A stretch of DNA of 64,000 nt from Parabacteroides sp. PF5-6 (GCF_029504695.1 NZ_JAQFIN010000002.1:124001-188000), one strand, 5' to 3'. Positions 25,226 to 34,104 are shown, counted from the stretch's first letter. A program made the numbers and translations. Notes: generated by a model not told the origin, from the letters alone.

Positions 25226-25675
25226 TTAGTACTTACGATTCAGTATTTCAGCATAGATAACAGCTTTTCTTAACGATTCGGGTTCGTTGAAATCGGCGGC
25301 CGTCACCAAAGGCGCGGCGGCAGTTTCTTCTTCCGACAAACCACCCATCGGCGTTTGCTGGCGGATCTTCCGTTCAATCTCGCTTTCGCCCGTCAGGAAA
25401 GGAGTAGCCTGGGGCTTGGGGGTGGGTTTGGGTTTAGATACCGTTTTCTGAACCTTCGGCTTCGCTTCCACGACGGTCGTTTTCTCGACCCAGTCGGTGA
25501 AATCGTCCCAGAAATCACGGTCGGATGCCGTCTGCGGCGTGACGACCTCAGGAGGTGGGGGCGCTTGTTTCTTCGCTTCTTCCTCTACTTTCTTCTTCTT
25601 ACCGGAGGTGAGCAAACTGCTCAGTCCGATAACGCCCAATACAAGAATATAAATCCAATCGCCTAAGTTCTCCAT
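25226..25675 (-). CDS. Membrane-anchored Pro-rich hypothetical protein
   Basis: A 149-residue protein with one N-terminal membrane helix (about 6-23), a Lys/Glu stretch, a Pro-rich linker (about 36-105) and a short conserved-looking C-terminal motif (LRKAVIYAEILNRKY). I have the impression of a Bacteroidales-wide family with this tail, which may be a protein-docking peptide; its function is unknown. A -7 match (TATTTTTG, minus sense, 25711-25718) lies 36 bases upstream. It diverges from the miaB leader. Confidence 0.65.
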   Translation of the reverse strand: MENLGDWIYILVLGVIGLSSLLTSGKKKKVEEEAKKQAPPPPEVVTPQTASDRDFWDDFTDWVEKTTVVEAKPKVQKTVSKPKPTPKPQATPFLTGESEIERKIRQQTPMGGLSEEETAAAPLVTAADFNEPESLRKAVIYAEILNRKY

Positions 25676-25684
25676 AAGTTTGAT

Positions 25685-25692
25685 TACTTTTG
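25685..25692 (+). promoter_or_regulatory. Possible -7 element of a long miaB leader
   Basis: TACTTTTG fits TAnnTTTG on the plus strand. It would give miaB a leader of about 230 bases that includes a hairpin (25763-25792, AATAAGGGT/ACCCTTATT) and a 15-codon frame (25815-25862). No nearer -7 box was found for miaB. Confidence 0.35.
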
Positions 25693-25710
25693 CAGTTCAA
25701 AAATGTAGTC

Positions 25711-25718
25711 CAAAAATA
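25711..25718 (-). promoter_or_regulatory. -7 element for the 149-residue protein gene
   Basis: Minus-sense TATTTTTG matches TAnnTTTG, 36 bases before the ATG at 25675. Confidence 0.45.
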
Positions 25719-25931
25719 GGTATAATAATCGGGAAATGAAACAAACGAGGGGTATAAAAGTAAATAAGGGTAACTTCACAGCCACCCTTATTCGATTTAA
25801 CCAAAACCTTAACTATGAAAAAATTTACGTTTTTCGTATGCAAATATAACACGCAGTTTTGATACTTGCAAGCTTTTTGCAAAAAAAATGCCGAAAATCG
25901 GTCAAGTTTATAATTTATTAATAATTGAGTA

Positions 25932-27302
25932 ATGAAAAGACAAAGCGATGGGACTGACTTAAAATCAGTATCCGGCTCAAAAGAAAAGTTCTTATACATT
26001 GAGACTTATGGCTGCCAGATGAATGTAGCCGACACAGAAGTGGTAGCTTCCATCATGCAGATGCACGACTACCAAACAACAGAAAAAATCGAAGAGGCAG
26101 ATGCCATATTCGTCAATACCTGCTCCGTACGCGACAATGCCGAGCAAAAAGTATACGGCCGTTTGCAGTATTTCCAATCGTTGCGCAAGAAAAAACGTGC
26201 GTTGATCATCGGCGTACTGGGTTGCATGGCGGAAAGGGTGAAAGAAAACCTGATCCGGGAACACGGTGTAGACCTGGTGGTCGGGCCCGATTCATACCTG
26301 GACCTGCCGAATCTCGTCGGCGCTGTCGAGCAAGGCGAGAAAGCCATCAACGTAGAATTGTCCACCCAGGAGACCTACAAAGACGTGATCCCTTTGAAGA
26401 TCGGTGGCGTACATATCTCCGGATTCATCTCGATCATGCGCGGGTGTAATAATTTCTGTACCTATTGCATCGTCCCCTACACCCGGGGACGCGAACGCAG
26501 CCGCGACATCGAAAGCATCCTCAACGAAGTGCGCGATATGCGCGACAAAGGATTCAAAGAAGTCACCCTCCTGGGGCAAAACGTCAACTCCTACCTGTTC
26601 GAACAGGGCGAAGAGCGGATCGACTTCCCCCGCCTGTTGGAAAAGGTCGCGCAGGAAGCGCCCGGGATGCGCGTGCGTTTCACCACCTCACACCCCAAAG
26701 ACATGAGCGACGATACATTATATATAATAGCCAAGTATCCGAACATCTGCCGCCACATCCACCTGCCCGCCCAATCGGGCAGCAACCGGATCCTGAAAAC
26801 GATGAACCGCAAGTACACCCGCGAATGGTATCTCGACCGGATCGCAGCTATCCGGAGGATACTGCCCGACTGCGCCATCTCGACCGACCTTTTCTGCGGC
26901 TTCCACTCCGAGACCGAAACGGATTTCCAGGATACCCTCTCGCTGATGCGTGAAGTAGGCTATGAAAGCGCCTTTATGTTTAAGTATTCCGAACGCCCGG
27001 GCACCTACGCCGCCCAGCACCTGCCCGACGATGTGCCGGAAGAAGAGAAAATTCATCGCCTGCAGCAGATGATCGACCTGCAAAACCAACTCTCCGACGC
27101 CAGCAACCAGCGGGATATCGGCAAAACGTTCGACGTCTTGATCGAAGGATTCTCCAAACGCTCCCGCGAGCAACTGTTCGGCCGCACGGGACAAAACAAA
27201 GTGGTGATCTTCGACAAACGCGACTATAAGGTCGGGCAAACCATCCCGGTGCGCATCACGCACGCCTCTTCGGCTACGCTCTTCGGCCAACCGGTCGACT
27301 GA
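25932..27302 (+). CDS. miaB: tRNA-2-methylthio-N6-isopentenyladenosine methylthiotransferase
   Basis: A 456-residue radical-SAM enzyme that adds a methylthio group to i6A37 of tRNAs. The N-terminal UPF0004 domain has its three cluster cysteines (TYGCQMNVADTE, NTCSVRDNAE, LGCMAER). The radical-SAM motif GCNNFCTYCIVP is near residue 170, and a TRAM-like domain ends the protein. Full length. The gene is preceded by a long non-coding leader and followed by a palindromic array. Confidence 0.94.
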   Translation: MKRQSDGTDLKSVSGSKEKFLYIETYGCQMNVADTEVVASIMQMHDYQTTEKIEEADAIFVNTCSVRDNAEQKVYGRLQYFQSLRKKKRALIIGVLGCMAERVKENLIREHGVDLVVGPDSYLDLPNLVGAVEQGEKAINVELSTQETYKDVIPLKIGGVHISGFISIMRGCNNFCTYCIVPYTRGRERSRDIESILNEVRDMRDKGFKEVTLLGQNVNSYLFEQGEERIDFPRLLEKVAQEAPGMRVRFTTSHPKDMSDDTLYIIAKYPNICRHIHLPAQSGSNRILKTMNRKYTREWYLDRIAAIRRILPDCAISTDLFCGFHSETETDFQDTLSLMREVGYESAFMFKYSERPGTYAAQHLPDDVPEEEKIHRLQQMIDLQNQLSDASNQRDIGKTFDVLIEGFSKRSREQLFGRTGQNKVVIFDKRDYKVGQTIPVRITHASSATLFGQPVD

Positions 27303-27356
27303 CAGGAGAGAGAGAATTGTAATGGCTTAAAAATAAGACATTAACATCCCCTTCAA

Positions 27357-27438
27357 AAACTACCGGAAGTTTGCGAACGAACTACCGGTAGTTTGCCGAC
27401 AAACTACCGGTAGTTTGTGCACAAACTACCGGTAGTTT
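27357..27438. repeat. Four tandem 22-bp palindromic units (AAACTACCGGTAGTTT)
   Basis: Sixteen-bp palindromes start at 27357, 27379, 27401 and 27423, exactly 22 bp apart, with 6-base spacers GCGAAC, GCCGAC and GTGCAC. Units three and four are perfect. The same unit, count, period and left flank (CCCCTTCAAAAACTACCGG) recur at 46400-46481. It lies between miaB and ftsX; the rest of the spacer (27440-27678) has no gene, only a GCAC/GTGC hairpin near 27630. Confidence 0.9.
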
Positions 27439-27678
27439 TTCACCCCCGATTCAGAGAAATCATAAGAAACAGCAAATCAACCTATTACAAGAAACAGATA
27501 TAGTTCCCTCCGGTTCGGATTCCGAGAGGGGCGAACGGTCCATTTCGTTCACAAGGTTAAAGAACGCTAAATGAATAGAGCATTTCCCGAATTATTTGTT
27601 CCTTTGCAGGGAAATTGGGAGAGGTGTGCACTTTTGCGTGCCTGTCCCTTTATTTAACTCTAATTTAGCAAGCGTTTG

Positions 27679-28557
27679 ATGGCAGAAAATAGAAAGGTTA
27701 GCTCTGTTTCGTTCTTCAATTCCCGACTTACTTCTATTATCAGTATAGCCCTGGTGCTGTTTCTGCTGGGATTGATACTTCTGATGGGGCTGTTGGGCAA
27801 TAAATTATCGGAATACGTCAAAGAGAACATTGCCTTTTCCATTGTGTTGAAAGAGAATCAGAAAGAAGCGGACATCAAACAGATGCAAAAAAAGCTGGAC
27901 GCCCAAGCTTATATCAAATCCACCGAATACATTTCCAAAGAGCAGGCAGCCAAAGAATTGGAAGAAGAACTGGGCGAGAACCCGGAGACGTTTCTGGGCT
28001 TCAATCCGTTGCAAGCCTCGATCGAGGTGAAGCTCCATTCCGAATACGCCAATCCGGACAGCCTCAAACGGATCGAGCGGGAGATCATGTCGTACACCTC
28101 GGTCTCCGATCTGTTGTATCGCAAAGACATGATGGAGATGGTGCACACGAATATCACGCGTGTCGGCTTGATCCTGTTGATCCTGGCGGTGGTGCTTATG
28201 GTGATTTCTTTTGTATTGATCAGTAATACGATCCGTTTACTGATCTACTCCAAACGCTTTTTGATCCACACGATGAAACTCGTGGGCGCGACTCCCGGCT
28301 TTATCCGGCGTCCGTTCATCGGGTATAATGTGGTCAGTGGAATTATGGCGGCCGTATTGGCAATTTTATTGTTGACCGGCGCGTTATATTATCTGCAGAC
28401 CGAACTGGAAGGATTTATCCGGATCCTGGATATGCAGACCCTGTTGTTGGTCTATGCCGGGGTATTGGTCTTGGGCATCGCCCTTTCGGTTTCGGCCACC
28501 GTCCTGGCGGTGAACCGCTATTTGCGGATGCGGGGGGATGAGATGTATTATGTTTGA
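27679..28557 (+). CDS. ftsX: FtsX-like permease, cell division
   Basis: A 292-residue inner-membrane protein: a membrane helix near residues 20-42, a periplasmic domain (about 45-165), then three helices. RLLIYSKRFLIHTMKLVGATPGFIRRPF is the usual FtsX loop before helix 3. FtsX with the ATPase FtsE controls septal cell-wall hydrolases; ftsE is not in the window. The frame also has a TTG one codon earlier; ATG at 27679 is chosen. First gene of a six-gene run to folK. Confidence 0.9.
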   Translation: MAENRKVSSVSFFNSRLTSIISIALVLFLLGLILLMGLLGNKLSEYVKENIAFSIVLKENQKEADIKQMQKKLDAQAYIKSTEYISKEQAAKELEEELGENPETFLGFNPLQASIEVKLHSEYANPDSLKRIEREIMSYTSVSDLLYRKDMMEMVHTNITRVGLILLILAVVLMVISFVLISNTIRLLIYSKRFLIHTMKLVGATPGFIRRPFIGYNVVSGIMAAVLAILLLTGALYYLQTELEGFIRILDMQTLLLVYAGVLVLGIALSVSATVLAVNRYLRMRGDEMYYV

Positions 28558-28589
28558 GAAGATAGAAGTTAGAAGATAGAAGATAGAAG
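28558..28589 (+). repeat. 32-bp GAAGATA word repeat
   Basis: Begins at the base after the ftsX stop codon and ends 4 bases before the DUF3098 start. It equals the minus-strand sequence at 5839-5808 except for one base. Confidence 0.8.
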
Positions 28590-28593
28590 AGAT

Positions 28594-28827
28594 ATGAGAA
28601 AAGATTTTGCTTTCGGGAAAGAGAATTTCATATGGATAGGGATTGCGGTAGCCGTGATCATTATCGGATTTGTATTGATGAGCGGAGGCGGCTCGGAAGA
28701 CGGTGTTTCCTTTAATCCGGAGATATTCAGTGCGCGCCGGATCGTGGTGGCTCCGATAGTTACGTTTATCGGTTTCGCCTTGATGGTTGTCGGCATCCTG
28801 AAAAAAAGTAAAGATAAAGCGGAATGA
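28594..28827 (+). CDS. DUF3098 membrane protein
   Basis: A 77-residue protein with two membrane helices (about 12-30 and 51-68) linked by a periplasmic segment ([19 protein letters not shown]). It matches DUF3098, a small Bacteroidetes family that sits between ftsX and uppP. Its stop overlaps the uppP start (ATGA). Function unknown; co-translation suggests an envelope role. Confidence 0.85.
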   Translation: MRKDFAFGKENFIWIGIAVAVIIIGFVLMSGGGSEDGVSFNPEIFSARRIVVAPIVTFIGFALMVVGILKKSKDKAE

Positions 28828-29621
28828 GTTGGTTGGAAGCCCTGTTTCTGGGGATACTGCAAGGACTAACGGAATTCCTTCCGGTCAGCAGCAGCGGACA
28901 CCTGACCATCGGCAGTGTGTTGTTCGGCATGAGTGGCGAAGAAAACCTGACGTTTGCCATTGTCGTGCATACGGCAACCGTATTCAGCACGATCGTTGTT
29001 CTGTGGCATGAGGTGGCCGGCCTGTTCAAAGGCTTTTTCAGTTTCAAATGGAACGAAGAGACGCAGACGGTTTGCAAGATCCTCTTGTCGATGATCCCGG
29101 TGGGCATTGTCGGCTTGTTCTTCAAAGATCAGGTCGAACAGCTTTTCGGCAGCGGCTTGTTGTTGGTCGGCTGTATGTTGCTCTTGACGGCGGCCTTATT
29201 GGCTTTTTCCTATTATGCCAAGCCCCGGCAGAAAGAGAATCTATCGTTTAAGGATGCTTTTATCATCGGCCTGGCGCAAGCGTGTGCCGTCCTGCCCGGC
29301 TTATCGCGCTCGGGTTCGACCATCGCCACCGGCTTATTGTTGGGCAACAAGAAAGAGCAGGTAGCCAAATTCTCTTTTTTGATGGTGATCATACCGATTC
29401 TGGGCGAAGGATTTCTGGACCTGATCAAAGGGGGATTCTCTCCGGCTGCATCCGGGATATCCTATACGGCTTTGACCGTTGGTTTCCTGGCGGCATTCAT
29501 TTCCGGATCGGTGGCCTGCAAGTGGATGATCAATCTGGTGAAAAAAGGAAAAATGATCTATTTCGCCTATTACTGCCTGGCGGTAGGTTTGATTACAATA
29601 ACCTATGCGTTAATTAATTAA
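28824..29621 (+). CDS. uppP: Undecaprenyl-diphosphate phosphatase
   Basis: A 265-residue polytopic enzyme (BacA family) that dephosphorylates undecaprenyl diphosphate to recycle the lipid carrier of peptidoglycan and surface glycans. Both active-site motifs are present: [14 protein letters not shown] near residue 13 and [17 protein letters not shown] in the second half. Overlaps DUF3098 by four bases and is followed nine bases later by truB. Confidence 0.94.
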   Translation: MSWLEALFLGILQGLTEFLPVSSSGHLTIGSVLFGMSGEENLTFAIVVHTATVFSTIVVLWHEVAGLFKGFFSFKWNEETQTVCKILLSMIPVGIVGLFFKDQVEQLFGSGLLLVGCMLLLTAALLAFSYYAKPRQKENLSFKDAFIIGLAQACAVLPGLSRSGSTIATGLLLGNKKEQVAKFSFLMVIIPILGEGFLDLIKGGFSPAASGISYTALTVGFLAAFISGSVACKWMINLVKKGKMIYFAYYCLAVGLITITYALIN

Positions 29622-29629
29622 AGAAGTTA

Positions 29630-30337
29630 ATGGATTTCATAACAGGAGAGGTTCTCTTTTTAAACAAACCCTACGGATGGACCTCGTTTGATTTGGTAAA
29701 TAAATTCCGCTATAAACTATCGCGGAAACTGGATATAAAAAAGATCAAAGTCGGACATGCCGGGACGTTGGATCCGCTGGCTACCGGTGTGATGATCTTG
29801 TGTACGGGCAAAGCGACGAAGCGTATTGATGAGTTTCAATACCAGACCAAAGAGTATGTAGCCACCCTGAAGCTGGGCGCGACTACCCCCTCTTTCGACC
29901 TGGAACGGGAAGTTGACGCCACCTACCCCACCGATCATATCACGGAGGAGGAAGTCAGAAGGGTTATTCAGACCTTTACCGGCACGATCGAACAGGTGCC
30001 ACCCGCTTTTTCGGCCTGTAAGGTGGACGGCAAAAGAGCCTATAAGCTGGCGCGCAAAGGTCGGGAAGTGGAACTGAAGCCGAAGATCCTGGTGATCGAT
30101 GAGATCGAATTGTTGACGTGTGATCTTCCGGTGATAACGATACGGGTGGTATGCAGCAAAGGCACCTATATCCGCGCTTTGGCCCGCGATATCGGTCTGG
30201 CGTTGCAATCGGGTGCACACCTGATCGGATTGGAGCGCACCCGGATCGGGGATATCACGTTAGATCAATGTATGTCGACCGATGATATCGATGCGTTTCT
30301 GGAGGCTAACGTTCCCGCGCCTTCAATTAATAATTAA
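29630..30337 (+). CDS. truB: tRNA pseudouridine(55) synthase
   Basis: A 235-residue enzyme that makes pseudouridine at position 55 of tRNAs. The motif GHAGTLDPLATGVM carries the catalytic Asp at residue 48, as in E. coli TruB; TLKLGATTPSFD, PPAFSACKVDGKRAYKLARKG and GTYIRALARDIG follow. The PUA domain seen in many relatives is absent or minimal. The spacer to queA is built of AATTAATAATT words. Confidence 0.94.
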   Translation: MDFITGEVLFLNKPYGWTSFDLVNKFRYKLSRKLDIKKIKVGHAGTLDPLATGVMILCTGKATKRIDEFQYQTKEYVATLKLGATTPSFDLEREVDATYPTDHITEEEVRRVIQTFTGTIEQVPPAFSACKVDGKRAYKLARKGREVELKPKILVIDEIELLTCDLPVITIRVVCSKGTYIRALARDIGLALQSGAHLIGLERTRIGDITLDQCMSTDDIDAFLEANVPAPSINN

Positions 30338-30357
30338 CAATTAATAATTAGCACAAC

Positions 30358-31407
30358 ATGAAGCTTTCTAAATTCAAATTTGATCTGCCGTCGGAACTCA
30401 TCGCCTTGCATCCGACGAAAAACAGGGATGAATCGCGGATGATGGTCATCGACCGGAAGACAGGCGAGATCACCCATCGCAAGTTTAAGGATGTCCTGGA
30501 GTATTTCAACGCCGGAGATGTGTTTATCTTCAACAACACCAAAGTATTTCCCGCCCGTCTCTACGGCAACAAAGAAAAGACCGGGGCGCGTATCGAGGTA
30601 TTCCTGTTGCGCGAACTGAATCCCGACCTGCGTCTGTGGGATGTATTGGTCGATCCGGCGCGTAAGATCCGTATCGGCAACAAACTTTATTTCGGGGAAG
30701 ACGACTCGATGGTGGCCGAAGTGATCGATAACACCACTTCCCGCGGACGCACCTTGCGTTTCCTCTACGACGGCAATCACGACGAATTCAAGAAGTCTTT
30801 ATACGCATTGGGTGAAACGCCACTGCCGAAATATATCGAGCGTCCCGTCGAAGAAGAAGACGAAGAACGCTACCAGAATATCTTTGCCACCGAAGAGGGC
30901 GCTGTTGTTGCCCCGGCTGCCGGCCTGCACTTCAGCCGCGAATTGATGAAGCGCCTGGAAATCAAAGATTGCAAATTCGCTTTCCTGACCGTTCACTCCG
31001 GCTTGGGCAACTTCCGCGATATCGATGTGGAAGACCTGACGAAACACAAGATGGATTCCGAGCAACTGAATATCAGTGCCGAAGTGGTGAAAACCGTCAA
31101 CGAAGGCATCGACGGCAGTCACCGCGTATGTGCCGTAGGGACTTCCGTGATGCGCGCCATCGAAACGGCTGTCAGCACGGATGGACACCTGAAAGAGTTT
31201 GAAGGCTGGACCAACAAATTCATCTTCCCGCCCTACGACTTCAGCGTGGCCAATACGATGATCACCAACTTCCACCTGCCGCTCTCCACCCTGTTGATGA
31301 TGACGGCTTCATTCGGCGGATACGACCTGATCATGCACGCCTACAAAGAAGCGGTGAAAGAGGAATATCGCTTTGGCGCTTATGGCGACGCTATGTTAAT
31401 CATCTAA
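30358..31407 (+). CDS. queA: tRNA preQ1(34) S-adenosylmethionine ribosyltransferase-isomerase
   Basis: A 349-residue enzyme that builds epoxyqueuosine from preQ1 in tRNA anticodons. Recognised by [60 protein letters not shown] and [13 protein letters not shown] near the C-terminus. One base separates its stop from the folK start, so the two are tightly coupled. Confidence 0.95.
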   Translation: MKLSKFKFDLPSELIALHPTKNRDESRMMVIDRKTGEITHRKFKDVLEYFNAGDVFIFNNTKVFPARLYGNKEKTGARIEVFLLRELNPDLRLWDVLVDPARKIRIGNKLYFGEDDSMVAEVIDNTTSRGRTLRFLYDGNHDEFKKSLYALGETPLPKYIERPVEEEDEERYQNIFATEEGAVVAPAAGLHFSRELMKRLEIKDCKFAFLTVHSGLGNFRDIDVEDLTKHKMDSEQLNISAEVVKTVNEGIDGSHRVCAVGTSVMRAIETAVSTDGHLKEFEGWTNKFIFPPYDFSVANTMITNFHLPLSTLLMMTASFGGYDLIMHAYKEAVKEEYRFGAYGDAMLII

Positions 31408-31408
31408 G

Positions 31409-31876
31409 ATGGCAACGGTTTACATTGGACTGGGATCCAATATAGGAGATAAACGCGGCAACCTCGTCCGGGCTGCCGCTTTATTAGCCGAAAGGGTGGG
31501 AGATATTCTCGCCCTTTCGTCTATCTACAAAACCCCACCCTGGGGCTTTCAGTCGGCAAACAGCTTCCGCAACGCGGCACTGATCCAGATCACCCGCCTG
31601 ACACCGCTGGAGCTGCTCGACGCCACCCGCCTGATCGAGATCGAGATGGGACGCGTGCAAAAAACAGATACGACCTATAACGACCGCATCATCGATATCG
31701 ATATCCTGATGTACGACGACCTGATCATGCGGAGCGACCGCCTGACCCTTCCCCACCCCCTGATGCACAAACGTCAATTCGTGATGGAGCCCCTGGCCGA
31801 GATCGCCCCCGCCGCCATACATCCCGTCTTCCACCAAACGATGGAAGAATTATACGCCCATATCTCCGACTCCTGA
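31409..31876 (+). CDS. folK: 2-amino-4-hydroxy-6-hydroxymethyldihydropteridine diphosphokinase
   Basis: A 155-residue HPPK that transfers pyrophosphate from ATP to the pterin in folate synthesis. Motifs: GLGSNIGDKRGNL at the N-terminus, SIYKTPPWGFQSANSFRNAA, and DRIIDIDILMYDDL with the Mg-binding Asp pair, then LTLPHPLMHKRQFVMEPL. Full length; last gene of the run from ftsX. Confidence 0.94.
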   Translation: MATVYIGLGSNIGDKRGNLVRAAALLAERVGDILALSSIYKTPPWGFQSANSFRNAALIQITRLTPLELLDATRLIEIEMGRVQKTDTTYNDRIIDIDILMYDDLIMRSDRLTLPHPLMHKRQFVMEPLAEIAPAAIHPVFHQTMEELYAHISDS

Positions 31877-31936
31877 CCCCGCTTTTTCGACCATCCAACC
31901 GGGAAATATAGAAAGCTTGCCGGACAAAATTAGTTA

Positions 31937-32012
31937 GAGGTACGTCAAAATCAGTTTTGAGGTACCTCATAATTGTTTTTGAGGTACCTCATAATTATTT
32001 TAGAGGTACCTC
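31937..32012. repeat. Four tandem 22-bp palindromic units (GAGGTACCTC)
   Basis: GAGGTACCTC cores begin at 31937 (as GAGGTACGTC), 31959, 31981 and 32003, exactly 22 bp apart, separated by AT-rich 12-base linkers. The array ends 36 bases before the ATG at 32048, so it overlaps the region where the promoter should lie (TACATTTA, a -7-like sequence, at about 32028). Confidence 0.9.
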
Positions 32013-32047
32013 TTACCAAAAAAAGCACTACATTTACGAAAAAAAAG

Positions 32048-33112
32048 ATGGTAAGTTCGGAAATACTTAGGCTGCGTCTCCACAATCAACTGCTGGCGGG
32101 AAACAATATGAAAGCGCCCCATGAGATTGTCGCGTATATGGGAGCGATGCAGGCGCAGACATTCGATATGGCGCGCTGGGCGATCGGCGCGCGCCTGCCC
32201 GGCATCGTCACCGACCGGCGGGTGATCGAGGCGATCGACAACGCGGAGATCATACGTACGCATATCCTTCGGCCGACCTGGCATTTTGTTGCCGCCGAAG
32301 ATGTGTATTGGATGGCAGAGCTCTCGCGGCCCCGGTTGCGTCCGGTCTATGCCTCGTATGCCCGGATGATGGGGGTGGATGATCGGATTTTCGAGACACA
32401 CTGGACGTTTGTCGAACGGATGCTGCGGGATGATAATCATCTGACGCGCCTGGAGCTGGTGGCCCAACTGAATCAGGAGGGCAAAGCGGTCGACGATTAC
32501 GCCGTGAAGCGGATCCTCGACTTTGCCGAACTGGAAGGCTTGGTCTGCAACGGACGGGTGAGGGGCAACAAACAAACCTTCTGCCTGTTGCAGGAAAGGG
32601 CCGCTAAAACACAGGTGCTTAGTAAAGAAGAATCGCTCGAGAAATTGGCGCGAAAGTTCTTCACCAGCCATGCACCGGCGACGCTGGCCGACTTCATCTG
32701 GTGGTCCGGCCTCTTGGCTTCGGATGCGAAGAAAGCCTTGGCGCTGATCCAGGATGATTTCGTGACGGAAACCGCCAACGGCCGCACGTTCTATATGAAG
32801 AACGATTGGGTGATACCTGCCGCCGGGGAGACCTCCGCCCTGTTGTTGCCCCAGTTCGACGAGATGGTGGTCAGCTACAAAGACCGCTCGGAGATGATCG
32901 ACGAACAACATTACGGCAAGGTGATGACCAAAAACGGCTTGTTCAGCCCAACGATCATGCTTGATGGCGAGATTATCGGCTCCTGGCGGAAGGTGATGAA
33001 CAAGAAAAAGCCGGAAGTCGAACTTAACTTCTTCGAGAAAACAAGCAAGCAGAAACAAAACTTGTACAAGAAAGCCCAACAAAACTATCTATATTATCTG
33101 ACCGGGCAGTAG
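32048..33112 (+). CDS. AlkZ-like (HTH_42) DNA glycosylase family protein
   Basis: A 354-residue protein of the winged-helix HTH_42/YcaQ superfamily. The segment YMGAMQAQTFDMARWAIGARL carries a Q-A-Q motif at residues 35-37, which corresponds to the catalytic Q-x-Q of AlkZ-type glycosylases rather than the Q-x-D of YcaQ (AlkX). AlkZ relatives remove bulky or cross-linked alkyl-DNA adducts. RTHILRPTWHFVAAEDV and WWSGLLASDA are further family patterns. The frame is open from 31973 through the palindromic array; ATG at 32048 fits the family start. Activity is inferred from the motif. Confidence 0.8.
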   Translation: MVSSEILRLRLHNQLLAGNNMKAPHEIVAYMGAMQAQTFDMARWAIGARLPGIVTDRRVIEAIDNAEIIRTHILRPTWHFVAAEDVYWMAELSRPRLRPVYASYARMMGVDDRIFETHWTFVERMLRDDNHLTRLELVAQLNQEGKAVDDYAVKRILDFAELEGLVCNGRVRGNKQTFCLLQERAAKTQVLSKEESLEKLARKFFTSHAPATLADFIWWSGLLASDAKKALALIQDDFVTETANGRTFYMKNDWVIPAAGETSALLLPQFDEMVVSYKDRSEMIDEQHYGKVMTKNGLFSPTIMLDGEIIGSWRKVMNKKKPEVELNFFEKTSKQKQNLYKKAQQNYLYYLTGQ

Positions 33113-33153
33113 CGTTTTTTTCTTTCCTTTGTATATTCATTCAAACACAGACA

Positions 33154-33678
33154 ATGACACAGCAGAATAAATCAGAAAACCCCAACAAAGCGATGCAAAC
33201 GGATACGGCCCTGTTTGCCGGAGGTTGTTTCTGGGGTGTGGAATATTATATGAAACAATTGCCGGGCGTACTCCATGTCGAATCCGGATATATCGGAGGG
33301 ACGAAAGAACACCCTTCGTACGAAGAGGTGAAAGCCCATACCACCGGCCATGCCGAAGCGGTACGCATCCTGTTCGATCCGGTTCAAACGGATTACGAAA
33401 CCCTGGCCCGTCATTTCTTCGAGATTCACGACCCGACGCACGTTGATCATCAGGGACCCGATATCGGTGAACAATACCGTTCGGAAGTATTCTATACGTC
33501 AACGGAGCAGAAAGTGATCGCAGAGAAACTGATCGACTTGTTGAAAGCCAAAGGATTGAATGTAGCCACCCGCGTAACTGCGGCCACCACCTTCTGGCCT
33601 GCCGAAGATTACCATCAAGACTATTATACCCGCAAGGGCACCCTGCCCTACTGCCATGGGTACACCAAACGCTTCTGA
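33154..33678 (+). CDS. msrA: Peptide-methionine (S)-S-oxide reductase
   Basis: A 174-residue enzyme that repairs methionine S-sulfoxide. The catalytic motif is GGCFWGVEYYM; GYIGGTKEHPSYEEV, FFEIHDPTH and the C-terminal AEDYHQDYYTRKGTLPYC segment with a possible resolving Cys follow. No signal peptide, so cytoplasmic. Five bases upstream of crcB. Confidence 0.94.
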   Translation: MTQQNKSENPNKAMQTDTALFAGGCFWGVEYYMKQLPGVLHVESGYIGGTKEHPSYEEVKAHTTGHAEAVRILFDPVQTDYETLARHFFEIHDPTHVDHQGPDIGEQYRSEVFYTSTEQKVIAEKLIDLLKAKGLNVATRVTAATTFWPAEDYHQDYYTRKGTLPYCHGYTKRF

Positions 33679-33683
33679 TCGAT

Positions 33684-34058
33684 ATGCTGAAACAACTCCT
33701 GTTAGTCGGCCTGGGCGGAGGCATCGGAAGCATGTTCCGCTACCTCGTTTCCCTGTGGGCAGTCCGGCGCCTGGCGACCGACTTCCCCTTGGCCACCTTC
33801 CTAGTGAATATCACCGGCTGCCTGTTGATCGGGCTTCTGGTCGGCCTCTCCGCCCGCCACCATTGGCTCGACGCACAGATGAAGCTCCTGTTGATCACCG
33901 GCTTCTGCGGCGGCTACACCACCTTTTCGACCTTCTCGCTGGAGAACTGGGCCCTGTTCGAATCCGGCAACTACACCCACCTGACCGCCAACATCGTCGG
34001 CAGCGTCCTACTGGGTATCGCCGCCGTCTGGCTCGGCCTGATCTTATCGAAGCTCTGA
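33684..34058 (+). CDS. crcB: Fluoride efflux transporter CrcB
   Basis: A 124-residue Fluc-type fluoride channel subunit with four membrane helices. Signatures are GGGIGSMFRYLVSLW, TFLVNITGCLLIGL (with the conserved Asn) and TGFCGGYTTFSTFSLE. It works as a dimer that lets fluoride leave the cytoplasm. It lies 5 bases behind msrA with no fluoride riboswitch in between. Confidence 0.94.
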   Translation: MLKQLLLVGLGGGIGSMFRYLVSLWAVRRLATDFPLATFLVNITGCLLIGLLVGLSARHHWLDAQMKLLLITGFCGGYTTFSTFSLENWALFESGNYTHLTANIVGSVLLGIAAVWLGLILSKL

Positions 34059-34104
34059 AGAGCGTATTCTTTCCGCCAAGCGCCATTATCTAAATATTAA
34101 TTAT

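Noticed and set aside
27357-27438. CRISPR-like array
   Set aside because: Units are 16-bp palindromes with 6-base spacers and only four copies; there are no cas genes. The spacers are too short for CRISPR.
32000-33082. Minus-strand frame of 360 codons
   Set aside because: Antisense to the AlkZ-like gene, with His/Arg/Leu-rich composition typical of a shadow frame; the plus-strand frame carries the recognisable motifs.
33679-33683. Fluoride riboswitch before crcB
   Set aside because: Only five bases separate msrA from crcB, and no riboswitch fold was seen upstream of msrA.
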